Shown in pieces: positions 1 through 6,757 of a DNA stretch of 11,380 nt (the first letter of the stretch is position 1; each line of letters starts with the position of its first letter). Under the pieces are notes generated by a model, which worked only from the letters and a program-made list of their open reading frames with translations, ran no database searches and was not told where the DNA came from. The translations under genes were made by a program, and so were the position numbers. This DNA comes from an uncultured Bacilli bacterium (GTDB lineage Bacteria; Bacillota_I; Bacilli_A; RF39; UBA660): the NCBI GenBank assembly GCA_948750805.1, contig CAPZYV010000021.1, positions 1 to 11,380 of the forward strand. The letters run 5' to 3'.

Positions 1-160
1 ATTTTATCTATTCTAACAACTAATATTATAGAAATCTTGTGTAAACTTATAAGTGATATATTATTCTATCATTAGCCACTTCAATAGGTTTTAGATGGAT
101 TATTAATTTCTATATGAAACTATTTTGTAAATTTTAAATTATCATAAAATTTTTATTTAA
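1..160. other. AT-rich intergenic stretch, no gene seen
   Basis: No reading frame of convincing length or with a ribosome binding site is present on either strand. A perfect TATAAT on the minus strand (25-30) has no good -35 partner at the right distance, so I do not call a promoter. Any gene to the left must begin outside the window, which leaves at least 160 bases after the small-RNA terminator. Confidence 0.6.
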
Positions 161-162
161 AT

Positions 163-186
163 AAAAAAGTGGAGCCTTTCGGCTCC
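163..186 (-). terminator. Rho-independent terminator of the small RNA (and probably recG read-through)
   Basis: On the minus strand, GGAGCC (186-181), a GAAA tetraloop (180-177) and GGCTCC (176-171) form a perfect 6-bp GC-rich stem. It is followed by AC and six T (168-163). There is no U-tract on the plus-strand side, so it acts in the minus direction only. recG has no terminator of its own between its stop and this hairpin, so it likely stops recG transcripts too. Confidence 0.85.
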
Positions 187-258
187 TTCAGGGGGTTTTG
201 GTTGACTCACTTTCACATTAAGTCGTAAAAGTGACTCGGACATGACGTTTATCATGTC
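163..258 (-). ncRNA. Predicted small structured RNA, about 96 nt, family not recognised
   Basis: This is a free-standing transcription unit after recG. It is about 47% GC (41 of 88 bases at 171-258) inside flanks well below 25%, the usual signature of a structured RNA in an AT-rich genome. Reading 5' to 3' on the minus strand, the predicted start falls at GACATGA, which pairs with TCATGTC (258-239, 6-nt loop). A second hairpin pairs TCACTTTTAC (234-225) with GTGAAAGTGA (216-207): 10 bp with one G-U and an 8-nt loop. Next comes an unpaired segment, CAACCAAAACCCCCTGAAG (about 205-187). Last is a terminator hairpin GGAGCC-GAAA-GGCTCC with six U. No long reading frame lies within it. I do not recognise a known riboswitch, 6S, SRP or tmRNA pattern. 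The C-rich segment resembles seeds that Gram-positive small RNAs use against ribosome binding sites (inference). A cis-leader of a gene left of the window is possible but less likely, since no start codon with a ribosome binding site follows within 160 nt. Confidence 0.75.
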
Positions 259-264
259 ATAATA

Positions 265-293
265 ATCATATTATGTTTTTAGATTTTTGTCAA
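265..293 (-). promoter_or_regulatory. Consensus sigma-A promoter of the small RNA
   Basis: TTGACA (293-288), a 17-bp spacer and TATGAT (270-265) on the minus strand: a perfect -35, ideal spacing and a 5-of-6 -10. Initiation 6-8 bases downstream falls at about 257-259, exactly where the 5' hairpin of the RNA begins. It is the best -35 box of the promoters I can see in the window, implying strong expression. Confidence 0.8.
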
Positions 294-317
294 TTACATT
301 TATTAAACTTTTTACAT

Positions 318-2303
318 TTAATTTAATCTTTCTAATTCTTTAATTATTTTATAATATGACATATTGTTTTTATAAGCTCCAGAATTTAGATATTCTTCAC
401 TATCATTTTTAGCTTGCATCATTATTTTTAAATCAGTTTTTAGATTGGCAATTTTAAAATTTTTGACACCACTTTGACGTATACCAAATAAATCTCCTGC
501 ACCTCTTAGTTCTAAATCACGTTCAGCGATATAAAAGCCATCATTGCTTTCTTCTAAAACTTTTAGTCTTTCGATTTCATTATCACTTATTAAATAACAA
601 TAGCTATCAAAAGAGTTTCTGCCAACTCGTCCTCTTAATTGATGTAAAGTAGCAAGACCAAATCTTGAAGCATCAAATATAACCATAATAGTCGCATTTT
701 TAACATCTACGCCTACTTCAATAACAGTAGTAGATATTAATATTTTAGTTTCATTGTTTTTAAATCTTGTCATGATTTCATCTTTTTCTTTTTGTTTTAA
801 TTTACCATGTAATATTTCAATAGGAATAACATTTTTATAAGCTAAATTAAATTTTTCTTTTAATGTTTCAATACTTTTTAAATCTAACTCTTCATTGTCA
901 TCAATTAATGAAGCAACAACATATACTTGATGACCATTTTTTATTTCTTGTAAAATATGGGTTAGAACCTCTTTTAAATCACTATATTTTTTTATTTTAG
1001 TTATTATTTCTTTTCTTCCACTTGGTTTTTCTTTAATAAAAGAAACATCTAAATCACCATATAATGTTAAAGCATAGGTTCTTGGTATAGGAGTTGCACT
1101 CATGTAAAGAGCATCTGGTACTTCCCCTTTACTTTTTAAAATTTCTCTTTGTTTTACACCAAAACGATGTTGCTCATCGGTAATAACTAAGCCTAAACGG
1201 TAAAATATTACACTTTCTTCTATAATGGCATGCGTCCCAATTAATATATCTATATCTCCATTTATAAGTTTATTTTTTACATTATCTTTTTCTTTTTTGG
1301 TCATACTTCCTACTAATAAAGCAATATTTAAATTATTAGTTCGAAAATAATTCATGGCACTTTCAAAATGTTGTCTTGCTAAAACTTCTGTGGGAGCCAT
1401 TAAAACACTTTGGTAACCTGCTAATGAGTTAGCATACATAGCTATAAAACTTATAATGGTTTTGCCACTTCCAACATCTCCTAAAACTAAGCGATTCATT
1501 TTTTTAGTACTTTTTAAATCATTAATAATTAATTTTAAAGCTTCATTTTGACTATCGGTCAATATAAATGGTAAAGATTTTACAAATTTATCAATTTCGT
1601 TTTTATCAATTATTTTTTCTTCTTTTAAAAGATTTTTATTATCTTTTTTCATATAATTTATCTTAAACATAAATAAAAATAATTCTTCATATTTAAAATA
1701 AAGACTCGATTTTTTTATTTCTTCAAATGTTCGAGGCCTATGAATCATCCTTAATGCTTCTAACTTACTTACAAAGTTATATTTATCTATAAAACTGTCT
1801 GGAATATATTTAAAAACCTTTTTGGTATCCATTAAGGCATTATCTATTATTTTACGCATTTCACTGGCTTTTATATTTTTATTAGTATGATATATAGGGA
1901 CTATTTCTTTTTTACTCAATGCAGTTAATTTAATATCATCACAGATAAATGTATTTTTTTTCTTATCATATTTACCAACTAATGTTATAGTGTTTCCTAT
2001 TTTAATATGAGGACGTAAAAAAGCTCGATTAAAAATTACAGCATACATTGATTTATTATTATGAGTACAGCGAAATTGAAGTTTATTAAAGTTTCTTTTG
2101 ATATAAGCTGTTGTAGCAGCTGTTTCTGGAATTACATTGATGGCTATTCTTTCTCCATTATAATCATCATTTAAATTTATAGGTTCAAAAATATCATATC
2201 GATAAGGATAATTTTCTAATAAATCTTCCATGGTATTTATATTTAACTCTTTTAAATTCTCAAGCATTTTAGGACCTACGCCTTTAATATCACTTAATTC
2301 CAT
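318..2303 (-). CDS. recG: ATP-dependent DNA helicase RecG
   Basis: RecG is a superfamily 2 double-stranded DNA translocase that regresses stalled replication forks and processes branched recombination intermediates. The 661-residue product has the expected order. The N-terminal wedge opens with MELSDIKGVGPKM. Walker A GDVGSGKT is at about 275-282, DEQHRFG at 376, SATPIPRT at 402, TTVIEVGVDV at 525, QLRGRVGR at 555, and the RecG-specific LRGAGDLFGIRQSG at about 599. Length is normal for the family, and I see no missing motif. I chose the ATG at 2303-2301 rather than the in-frame ATG 33 bases upstream: it has a well-placed AGAGGT and starts like other RecG proteins, and the upstream ATG lies within or before the predicted -10. 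It is transcribed separately from the upstream wall operon. Downstream on the same strand lies the small-RNA gene, whose promoter starts 25 bases after the stop. Confidence 0.97.
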   Translation of the reverse strand: MELSDIKGVGPKMLENLKELNINTMEDLLENYPYRYDIFEPINLNDDYNGERIAINVIPETAATTAYIKRNFNKLQFRCTHNNKSMYAVIFNRAFLRPHIKIGNTITLVGKYDKKKNTFICDDIKLTALSKKEIVPIYHTNKNIKASEMRKIIDNALMDTKKVFKYIPDSFIDKYNFVSKLEALRMIHRPRTFEEIKKSSLYFKYEELFLFMFKINYMKKDNKNLLKEEKIIDKNEIDKFVKSLPFILTDSQNEALKLIINDLKSTKKMNRLVLGDVGSGKTIISFIAMYANSLAGYQSVLMAPTEVLARQHFESAMNYFRTNNLNIALLVGSMTKKEKDNVKNKLINGDIDILIGTHAIIEESVIFYRLGLVITDEQHRFGVKQREILKSKGEVPDALYMSATPIPRTYALTLYGDLDVSFIKEKPSGRKEIITKIKKYSDLKEVLTHILQEIKNGHQVYVVASLIDDNEELDLKSIETLKEKFNLAYKNVIPIEILHGKLKQKEKDEIMTRFKNNETKILISTTVIEVGVDVKNATIMVIFDASRFGLATLHQLRGRVGRNSFDSYCYLISDNEIERLKVLEESNDGFYIAERDLELRGAGDLFGIRQSGVKNFKIANLKTDLKIMMQAKNDSEEYLNSGAYKNNMSYYKIIKELERLN

Positions 2304-2322
2304 ATCGATTACCTCTTTAATA

Positions 2323-2351
2323 ATTATAACATGCAAAAAGAAGAATTTCTA
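2323..2351 (-). promoter_or_regulatory. Probable recG promoter (extended -10)
   Basis: TATAAT (2328-2323) is preceded by TGT, giving an extended -10 (TGNTATAAT). A weak -35 TAGAAA (2351-2346) lies 17 bases upstream. The predicted start at about 2316 gives a leader of about 13 bases that still contains the AGAGGT ribosome binding site of the 2303 start. It overlaps the terminator of the upstream gene, so one operon ends and recG begins within about 50 bases. Confidence 0.6.
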
Positions 2352-2365
2352 TTTTATTCTTCTTT
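2335..2365 (-). terminator. Terminator of the wall operon, overlapping the peptidase stop codon
   Basis: On the minus strand AAAGAAGAAT (2365-2356) pairs perfectly with ATTCTTCTTT (2346-2337) across a 9-base loop and continues into T residues (five in a row counting the end of the stem). The stop codon of the C39-like gene (2354-2356) sits at the stem-loop junction. The AT-rich stem makes it of moderate strength. Confidence 0.6.
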
Positions 2366-3241
2366 ATTGTTAACTATCTTTTTAAATAATACTTTAATGG
2401 AAACCGATTGTCTTCCTAAGGAATCATAACTTTTTTCCAAAACTTCTTTTTTCACTTTAATATTTTTTTCGTTTTTTAAAGGGTCATTTAGATAATAATA
2501 TTCTTCATCATATCCAGTTAGGACAACAACATGTTCATTTTTAGGATAAGTATAAGTTTCACTTTTATCGTAACTAGTCCAAGTAAATATTTCTTTAGCT
2601 TCATGATAATCTATGGTAATCCATATTAAAGATGGTCCGTTATATGCTAAATTTTCTAAAGGTTCTATATTAGTTTTTAAATTAGGAGCTAAATCAGGAT
2701 TTTTTTCAGCTAATATTTTATTAATAGTTTTTGCTATAACTATATCGAAACATCCCCATCCACCTGTTTCGCTTTTAGGGTCACCAGCGTAAAATAAAGC
2801 TGGATTAGGTCCATATCTAGTTCCATTTTCTATATATATTTTATCTTTTGGCAAGTAGTTAAAAAATTCTTCTAGTGTAATATCTATACCATAAAATTTA
2901 AGAAGCATAACAGCTGATGCTGCTTCACAACCATTAGGATAATCTGGCAATTGACTAATTAAAGGGACATCATAAATCTCTTTTTTATTTATATATTTAT
3001 CTTCTAAAAACTTATTTTCTGCTATATTAGGATATTCATATATATAGTTGTTTTTTTCATATCTTTTTATGCTGTTTGTAAGTATTAATTGATTGCTATA
3101 ATAGTCATTAGTAAGAGGTGGAATAAGCGAGTTTTTTACCCGCTTTATTTCTCTATTATATATTTTGTACCAGCAAAAATTAGTACCTAATATAATTAGC
3201 ACTAAGCTAATAAATATTATTTTATCTTTTTTTAATTTCAA
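2354..3241 (-). CDS. Membrane-anchored C39-like cysteine peptidase
   Basis: The 295-residue protein has a hydrophobic segment at about 8-25 after a lysine-rich start, with no clear signal-peptidase site, so it is probably a signal anchor with the catalytic part outside the cell. The papain-fold C39-like (Peptidase_C39_2) signature is visible: VPLISQLPDYPNGCEAAS (about 92-109) holds the oxyanion Gln97 and nucleophile Cys105, and HVVVLTGYD supplies His237. LNDP (251-254) supplies the third residue, Asn252 or Asp253. No ABC transporter domain is present, so it is not a bacteriocin exporter. It is the last gene of the operon, 20 bases after the cohesin-like gene. The start is TTG at 3241-3239; there is no ATG alternative near the N-terminus. 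The site upstream is GGGGG six bases before the TTG. The substrate is unknown; processing of a surface protein or peptide cross-links is inference from context. Confidence 0.85.
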   Translation of the reverse strand: MKLKKDKIIFISLVLIILGTNFCWYKIYNREIKRVKNSLIPPLTNDYYSNQLILTNSIKRYEKNNYIYEYPNIAENKFLEDKYINKKEIYDVPLISQLPDYPNGCEAASAVMLLKFYGIDITLEEFFNYLPKDKIYIENGTRYGPNPALFYAGDPKSETGGWGCFDIVIAKTINKILAEKNPDLAPNLKTNIEPLENLAYNGPSLIWITIDYHEAKEIFTWTSYDKSETYTYPKNEHVVVLTGYDEEYYYLNDPLKNEKNIKVKKEVLEKSYDSLGRQSVSIKVLFKKIVNNKEE

Positions 3242-3252
3242 TTTAATCCCCC
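3239..3252 (-). promoter_or_regulatory. Unusual translation start: GGGGG site with TTG start
   Basis: The peptidase gene starts at TTG (3241-3239), preceded at 6 bases by a run of five G (3252-3248) instead of the AGGA/GAGG type used by most other genes in this window. The upstream ATG overlapping the G run is followed by TAA after two codons, so it cannot be the start. A weak start codon plus a pure-G site suggests low or regulated translation. Confidence 0.6.
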
Positions 3253-3261
3253 ATTATTTTT

Positions 3262-4833
3262 TTATTTTTTCTTTTTCTTCTTTTTATCATCGGCAAATAA
3301 GTCATAAATTTCTTCAGTATCTTCTGTAACTTCAGTTATTTTATTATTTTTTACTTTTATTTCTTTTACATCAACATCTTTTTCCGCTTTTTTCTTTTCT
3401 TCTGCATTTTCATTTGATTTAGTATTATTTTGTTTCTTTTTATTTTTAACTTTATTTTCAGCTTCTGTAATCTTTTTAACTTCATCTACAACATCATTTA
3501 ATTTTCTCGTTGCTTCAATTTTAGCTTCTTGTTTTTGTAAAAATTTATTAAGTTTTTTTTGTTTTCTTTTTAAGCTATGAAGTAGACTAAAAATTATAAT
3601 TAACATTACTACTAAAGCACTAGCAAAAGTTATAATTATATATGTATAATTCTTAATAGTTTCTTTAGTATCATTAATATATGTTTCATCGAATTTTTGA
3701 GCAGTTTTATTAACAGTATCATATAAATATAAATCTGTTTTACCATCAGCAAGATTAATGGCATTAATTACAACAAATTTACTATCTTCGCTATATTTAT
3801 ATGCATCATATTTTTCATTGTTAATTGTAACTGTAGTTTTTATTAAATCAAGTTTTTTTGTAAAAGAGGTCGGAACTAGCATATTGCTATTTAAACTCAT
3901 TTCTTGATAAAATTCATATTTATCATTTTCATATTTAAACAAAGATATAGTGCCAAAAGAATCTTTTAAGCCAACTAAAGTTATTTTAGCTGCTTCATTA
4001 ACAAATCCTGGAATATCATATCCTTTAATTTTTACCGTTGTTTCTTTAAACGTTGTTGGAGTTGTTAATAATGAAGCATTTTTGATTACAGTATAGGTTT
4101 TATTATCAACGGTTACATTAATCGGATTTTGGTCTTCAACATTTATAATAACTTTATAAGTTCTTTCGCTTCCGTTTTGCGCTGTAACAATAATTGGTAC
4201 TGTATTTAATCCTTCTGATACTTCTATTTCGCCTGTACCACTAACTGATGATTTAGCATCATTAGCAACTGCTTTTATATTTACTTTTTCTGTACCAGTT
4301 GGTACATTAACTTTATATTCAAGAGTTTCTTTATTAAATTGAGGTTCTAAGTTATATCCTTCTATACTGATACTTTTTAAATAATTATCTTTACTAAAGG
4401 TAGCTTCTAACTCTTTTTGTGTCATTATTTTTATTGTTTTACTTGATGATGATAAGCTCATTTCATTAATATTGGCATAATCATATGCAAGGTAGCTTCC
4501 AACTGAGATAATAGTACTTCCTTTTTTCAATGCTTTAAAAGAAAAAGTATACGTTTTCTTTTTTGTCCCAGTTGGCGATGAATTAGCCATCATAGTACCA
4601 TTAGATTCTGCTGAACTACTTAATAATTTTAAATAATTTTTATCATAATTTAAATCCATTTGCCAGGAACCAATTGATGTTGAGCTTGATAAGGTAACTG
4701 TTACTGTTACTCTATTATTTTCAACAACAGTGGATGGACCACTAACAGTTATTTTTCCACTGGCAGCATTTGCTTTAATAGGTACTAAGAGTACTGCTAT
4801 TAAAAATACTAATACTAAGTTAATTTTTTTCAT
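3262..4833 (-). CDS. Membrane protein with cohesin-like and cadherin-like beta-sandwich domains
   Basis: The 523-residue protein starts with a signal peptide (cleavage near ANA-A, about 24). Residues about 27-136 look like a cohesin domain: ITVSGPSTVVENNRVTVTVT, then GSWQMDLNYDKNYLKL, then a TYTFSFKALKKGSTIISV strand pair. Residues about 144-233 are a cadherin-like beta-sandwich repeat, with LKSISIEGYNLEPQF at its start and ending GSERTYKVII. A further extracellular region I do not recognise follows (about 238-390), then one transmembrane helix (397-418) and a cytoplasmic tail of about 105 residues that is very Lys/Glu-rich and ends in seven Lys. There are no cysteines. It is the middle gene of the operon, 14 bases after the dockerin-bearing glucosaminidase, with AAAGGA upstream of its ATG. 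The most direct reading is a membrane receptor for that dockerin; this is inferred from domain pairing, and the cohesin call rests on pattern only. Confidence 0.8.
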   Translation of the reverse strand: MKKINLVLVFLIAVLLVPIKANAASGKITVSGPSTVVENNRVTVTVTLSSSTSIGSWQMDLNYDKNYLKLLSSSAESNGTMMANSSPTGTKKKTYTFSFKALKKGSTIISVGSYLAYDYANINEMSLSSSSKTIKIMTQKELEATFSKDNYLKSISIEGYNLEPQFNKETLEYKVNVPTGTEKVNIKAVANDAKSSVSGTGEIEVSEGLNTVPIIVTAQNGSERTYKVIINVEDQNPINVTVDNKTYTVIKNASLLTTPTTFKETTVKIKGYDIPGFVNEAAKITLVGLKDSFGTISLFKYENDKYEFYQEMSLNSNMLVPTSFTKKLDLIKTTVTINNEKYDAYKYSEDSKFVVINAINLADGKTDLYLYDTVNKTAQKFDETYINDTKETIKNYTYIIITFASALVVMLIIIFSLLHSLKRKQKKLNKFLQKQEAKIEATRKLNDVVDEVKKITEAENKVKNKKKQNNTKSNENAEEKKKAEKDVDVKEIKVKNNKITEVTEDTEEIYDLFADDKKKKKKK

Positions 4834-4847
4834 TTCTTTTTATCCTT

Positions 4848-6587
4848 TCATTGTTTTATAGTATAATTACCTAAAATTTGTCTTTGAATTTCGAGTAAAT
4901 CTTTAGCATTTATTATACCATCGCCAGAAGTATCCCCAGCTAATTTATATTCATTATTAAAATTGTATGTTCCTAAAATATTTCTTTGAACTTGAAGTAA
5001 ATCTTTGGCATTTATTATACCATCGCCAGAAGTGTCCCCATGAATAACTACTGTATAAGTTTTTTCTTCGCTGTTATTTTTGATAGTTACTTTGTAACCA
5101 GTACCGATAAGTCCACTACTTACGCTTTTATCATCGGCATTAGTTATTGTTATATGGCCATTGCCTGCTATAGATTCTAAATTATTTTTAATTGTCTTTA
5201 TTTCTGTATTTGGTTTTATACCTTTAATATAAGAGTTTGATACTTTATAACCTGCAGATGTTATTATAGTAGGAATTGACGTTTTACTTGGTGATGATGA
5301 TGAATTATTTTCATCGTCAACCGCACCATTTCCACTATTATCAATTGTTTTGTTCATATTTTTATAAACCGGGATATAGAAGGCAAAGGCACTATCAAGT
5401 AATCCCATATTCTTATATGTATTATATGTTGTACTTGATTCGCTTGAAGGTGCTGCTAAATTTGTCATATATTGGTTTAAATATAGATTATTTGGAGCCG
5501 TAGGTGCGACATTAAATTTCTGTAAATATGAAGTAAATTGACCTTTATTTAAATAATTATTTACAAGAAGTGATGCCCCTCCTTTTATAGCATTAAATGG
5601 AGTATTCCAGCCTCTATTTTTGGCATATCCTAAACCACACGAAACAATTGTATTAGAACATGAGCTAGTAACACCTATATTATAAAAATTATAATAGCCA
5701 TAGTATTTTTTGTCATTACCAGTATAAACACCACTATATAAACTATATAAAGAAGTACCTGTTCCAAGTTCTTGATACATTCTTGATGCTAATGAAATTG
5801 GATTTATATCTAATTCTTTTCCAGCTGTATTAGTTAAACCTGAGAAATCCACATTTTTACCGATATGATATTTATAAAAAGAGGCTTTTGATAACATTTT
5901 ATTTATTGCTGTTGTATAAGAAGAGGAAAGCGCTGCTTCATATTTTAAATATTCAAATTGAAAAATATAGTTTTCTGTTAAAAAGTTTCTTGGGTCCATA
6001 TAGAAAGCTACAGCTTTTTGAGAAGCTCCTTTAAATGGTCCTTCATCAACATGGCATGTAGGGTCAATAAATGAAGAATTAGATGTTGCAATTTTACTTT
6101 TTCCACAAGAACTTTCTTTTTCAACTGCTATACTCCACTCTAAATTAGTTGAAATAGCTTTAAATGTCCAATTAGGATGCTTATCTTTAAGTTCACATAA
6201 ACCTTTCCAATAACTAGATGGAAAACCTGCTTTTTCCATTTCTTTTTCGCATACACTATTTGCTGTAGAGTCATCAGTTTCATTTTTATCAACTCGTACA
6301 TAACTACTACAAACATATGCTTTTTCATTATTATATTCAATTTGATACCATCCAGCATCACAATTTCCATTTTGTTCTTCATCAGCAATTATTTCAGTAC
6401 TCATTAAATTATATGTACTTCCTACACTTCCCGTTTTTAAAGTAGAATATTTAGTAGATGGCCCTTTTCTAATATTTACATTATTTAATAAAACAACATA
6501 TTTAGTTTCAGCATTAGTTGGCATTATTAGACAAAAAAAGACAAAAATAAAGATTAAAAATAGTTTTAACTTATTATTATTCTTCAT
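4848..6587 (-). CDS. Secreted SH3 / endo-beta-N-acetylglucosaminidase with C-terminal dockerin
   Basis: This is a 579-residue exported wall hydrolase. Signal peptide: about 1-26 (NA-E site). SH3-type wall-binding domain: about 28-100 (NVNIRKGPSTKYSTL is typical). Catalytic part: about 130-410, of the clostridial beta-N-acetylglucosaminidase type (GH73-like). It shows YMDPRNFLTENYIFQFE, SLASRMYQELGTGTSLYS with probable catalytic Glu273, and YYNFYNIGV. After a Ser/Asn linker comes a small beta domain (about 438-515). The C-terminus is a textbook type I-like dockerin: two copies of GDTSGDGIINAKDLL (517 and 551) with calcium ligands at positions 1, 3, 5, 7 and 12. Expected activity is cleavage of GlcNAc-MurNAc bonds in peptidoglycan. 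Eight cysteines outside the signal peptide are unusual for a secreted Bacillota protein. It is first gene of the operon, with promoter at 6613-6641 and AGGTGA five bases before the ATG. Confidence 0.92.
   Translation of the reverse strand: MKNNNKLKLFLIFIFVFFCLIMPTNAETKYVVLLNNVNIRKGPSTKYSTLKTGSVGSTYNLMSTEIIADEEQNGNCDAGWYQIEYNNEKAYVCSSYVRVDKNETDDSTANSVCEKEMEKAGFPSSYWKGLCELKDKHPNWTFKAISTNLEWSIAVEKESSCGKSKIATSNSSFIDPTCHVDEGPFKGASQKAVAFYMDPRNFLTENYIFQFEYLKYEAALSSSYTTAINKMLSKASFYKYHIGKNVDFSGLTNTAGKELDINPISLASRMYQELGTGTSLYSLYSGVYTGNDKKYYGYYNFYNIGVTSSCSNTIVSCGLGYAKNRGWNTPFNAIKGGASLLVNNYLNKGQFTSYLQKFNVAPTAPNNLYLNQYMTNLAAPSSESSTTYNTYKNMGLLDSAFAFYIPVYKNMNKTIDNSGNGAVDDENNSSSSPSKTSIPTIITSAGYKVSNSYIKGIKPNTEIKTIKNNLESIAGNGHITITNADDKSVSSGLIGTGYKVTIKNNSEEKTYTVVIHGDTSGDGIINAKDLLQVQRNILGTYNFNNEYKLAGDTSGDGIINAKDLLEIQRQILGNYTIKQ
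4870..5040 (-). repeat. Two 69-bp direct repeats encoding the dockerin halves
   Basis: Segments 4870-4938 and 4972-5040 are direct copies 102 bases (34 codons) apart, with 62 of 69 bases identical by eye. Each encodes one calcium-binding F-hand half of the dockerin. Most differences cluster at one end. The 31-base stretch spanning the calcium loop differs in none of its bases between the two copies. Confidence 0.85.
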
Positions 6588-6612
6588 ATTATCACCTACT
6601 TATATTACTATA

Positions 6613-6641
6613 ATTATATAACATATATAGTAGTAGCTCAA
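6613..6641 (-). promoter_or_regulatory. Promoter of the glucosaminidase-cohesin-C39 operon
   Basis: On the minus strand, TTGAGC (6641-6636), a 17-bp spacer and TATAAT (6618-6613). The -10 is perfect and the -35 matches at four of six. The predicted start at about 6606 gives a leader of about 19 bases carrying the AGGTGA site. It diverges from the LCP promoter, with 47 bp between the two -35 boxes. Confidence 0.7.
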
Positions 6642-6700
6642 GAAAGTATAAGAAAGTATTAGTAAATATATTGTAAATACATTAATTGTTGAAAGTAAAC
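6641..6700. repeat. Helically phased 10-bp direct repeats between divergent promoters (candidate operator)
   Basis: AGAAAGTATA (6641-6650) and AGAAAGTATT (6651-6660) are near-perfect tandem 10-mers, followed in phase by weaker AGTAAATATA (6661-6670) and TTGTAAATAC (6671-6680). Another GAAAGTA occurs at 6691-6697, next to the plus-strand -35. A 10-bp period places all copies on one face of the helix, as for tandem sites of response regulators. The pattern does not fit the WalR consensus (TGTWAH-N5-TGTWAH). The regulator is unknown. Confidence 0.45.
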
Positions 6701-6717
6701 ACAATATATTATATAAT
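6689..6717 (+). promoter_or_regulatory. Promoter of the LCP gene
   Basis: TTGAAA (6689-6694), a 17-bp spacer and TATAAT (6712-6717) on the plus strand: five of six at the -35, perfect -10 and ideal spacing. The predicted start at about 6724 gives a leader of about 34 bases. AGGG lies seven bases before the ATG. Confidence 0.75.
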
Positions 6718-6757
6718 ATAATTATATATAAAATATAATAAAAGATAGGGTTGGAAT

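Noticed and set aside
187..258. Known riboswitch (preQ1, fluoride, guanidine-II, SAM types) in the small-RNA region
   Set aside because: I looked for their conserved cores and loop sequences and found none. There is also no coding start within 160 nt downstream in the window.
2304..2336. Longer N-terminus for RecG from the ATG at 2336
   Set aside because: That ATG overlaps the extended -10 region of the predicted promoter and lacks a ribosome binding site. The ATG at 2303 has one and matches RecG starts.
5276..5503. Plus-strand reading frame of 75 codons
   Set aside because: It is antisense to the middle of the glucosaminidase gene, has no ribosome binding site or recognisable motif, and its composition is that of an antisense shadow.
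6140..6388. Minus-strand reading frame of 82 codons
   Set aside because: It lies in another frame wholly inside the glucosaminidase gene, over its SH3 and catalytic coding sequence, and has no features of its own.
6672..6692. WalR-type operator near the divergent promoters
   Set aside because: One TGTAAA half-site is present, but no second TGTWAH lies 5 bases away on either strand.
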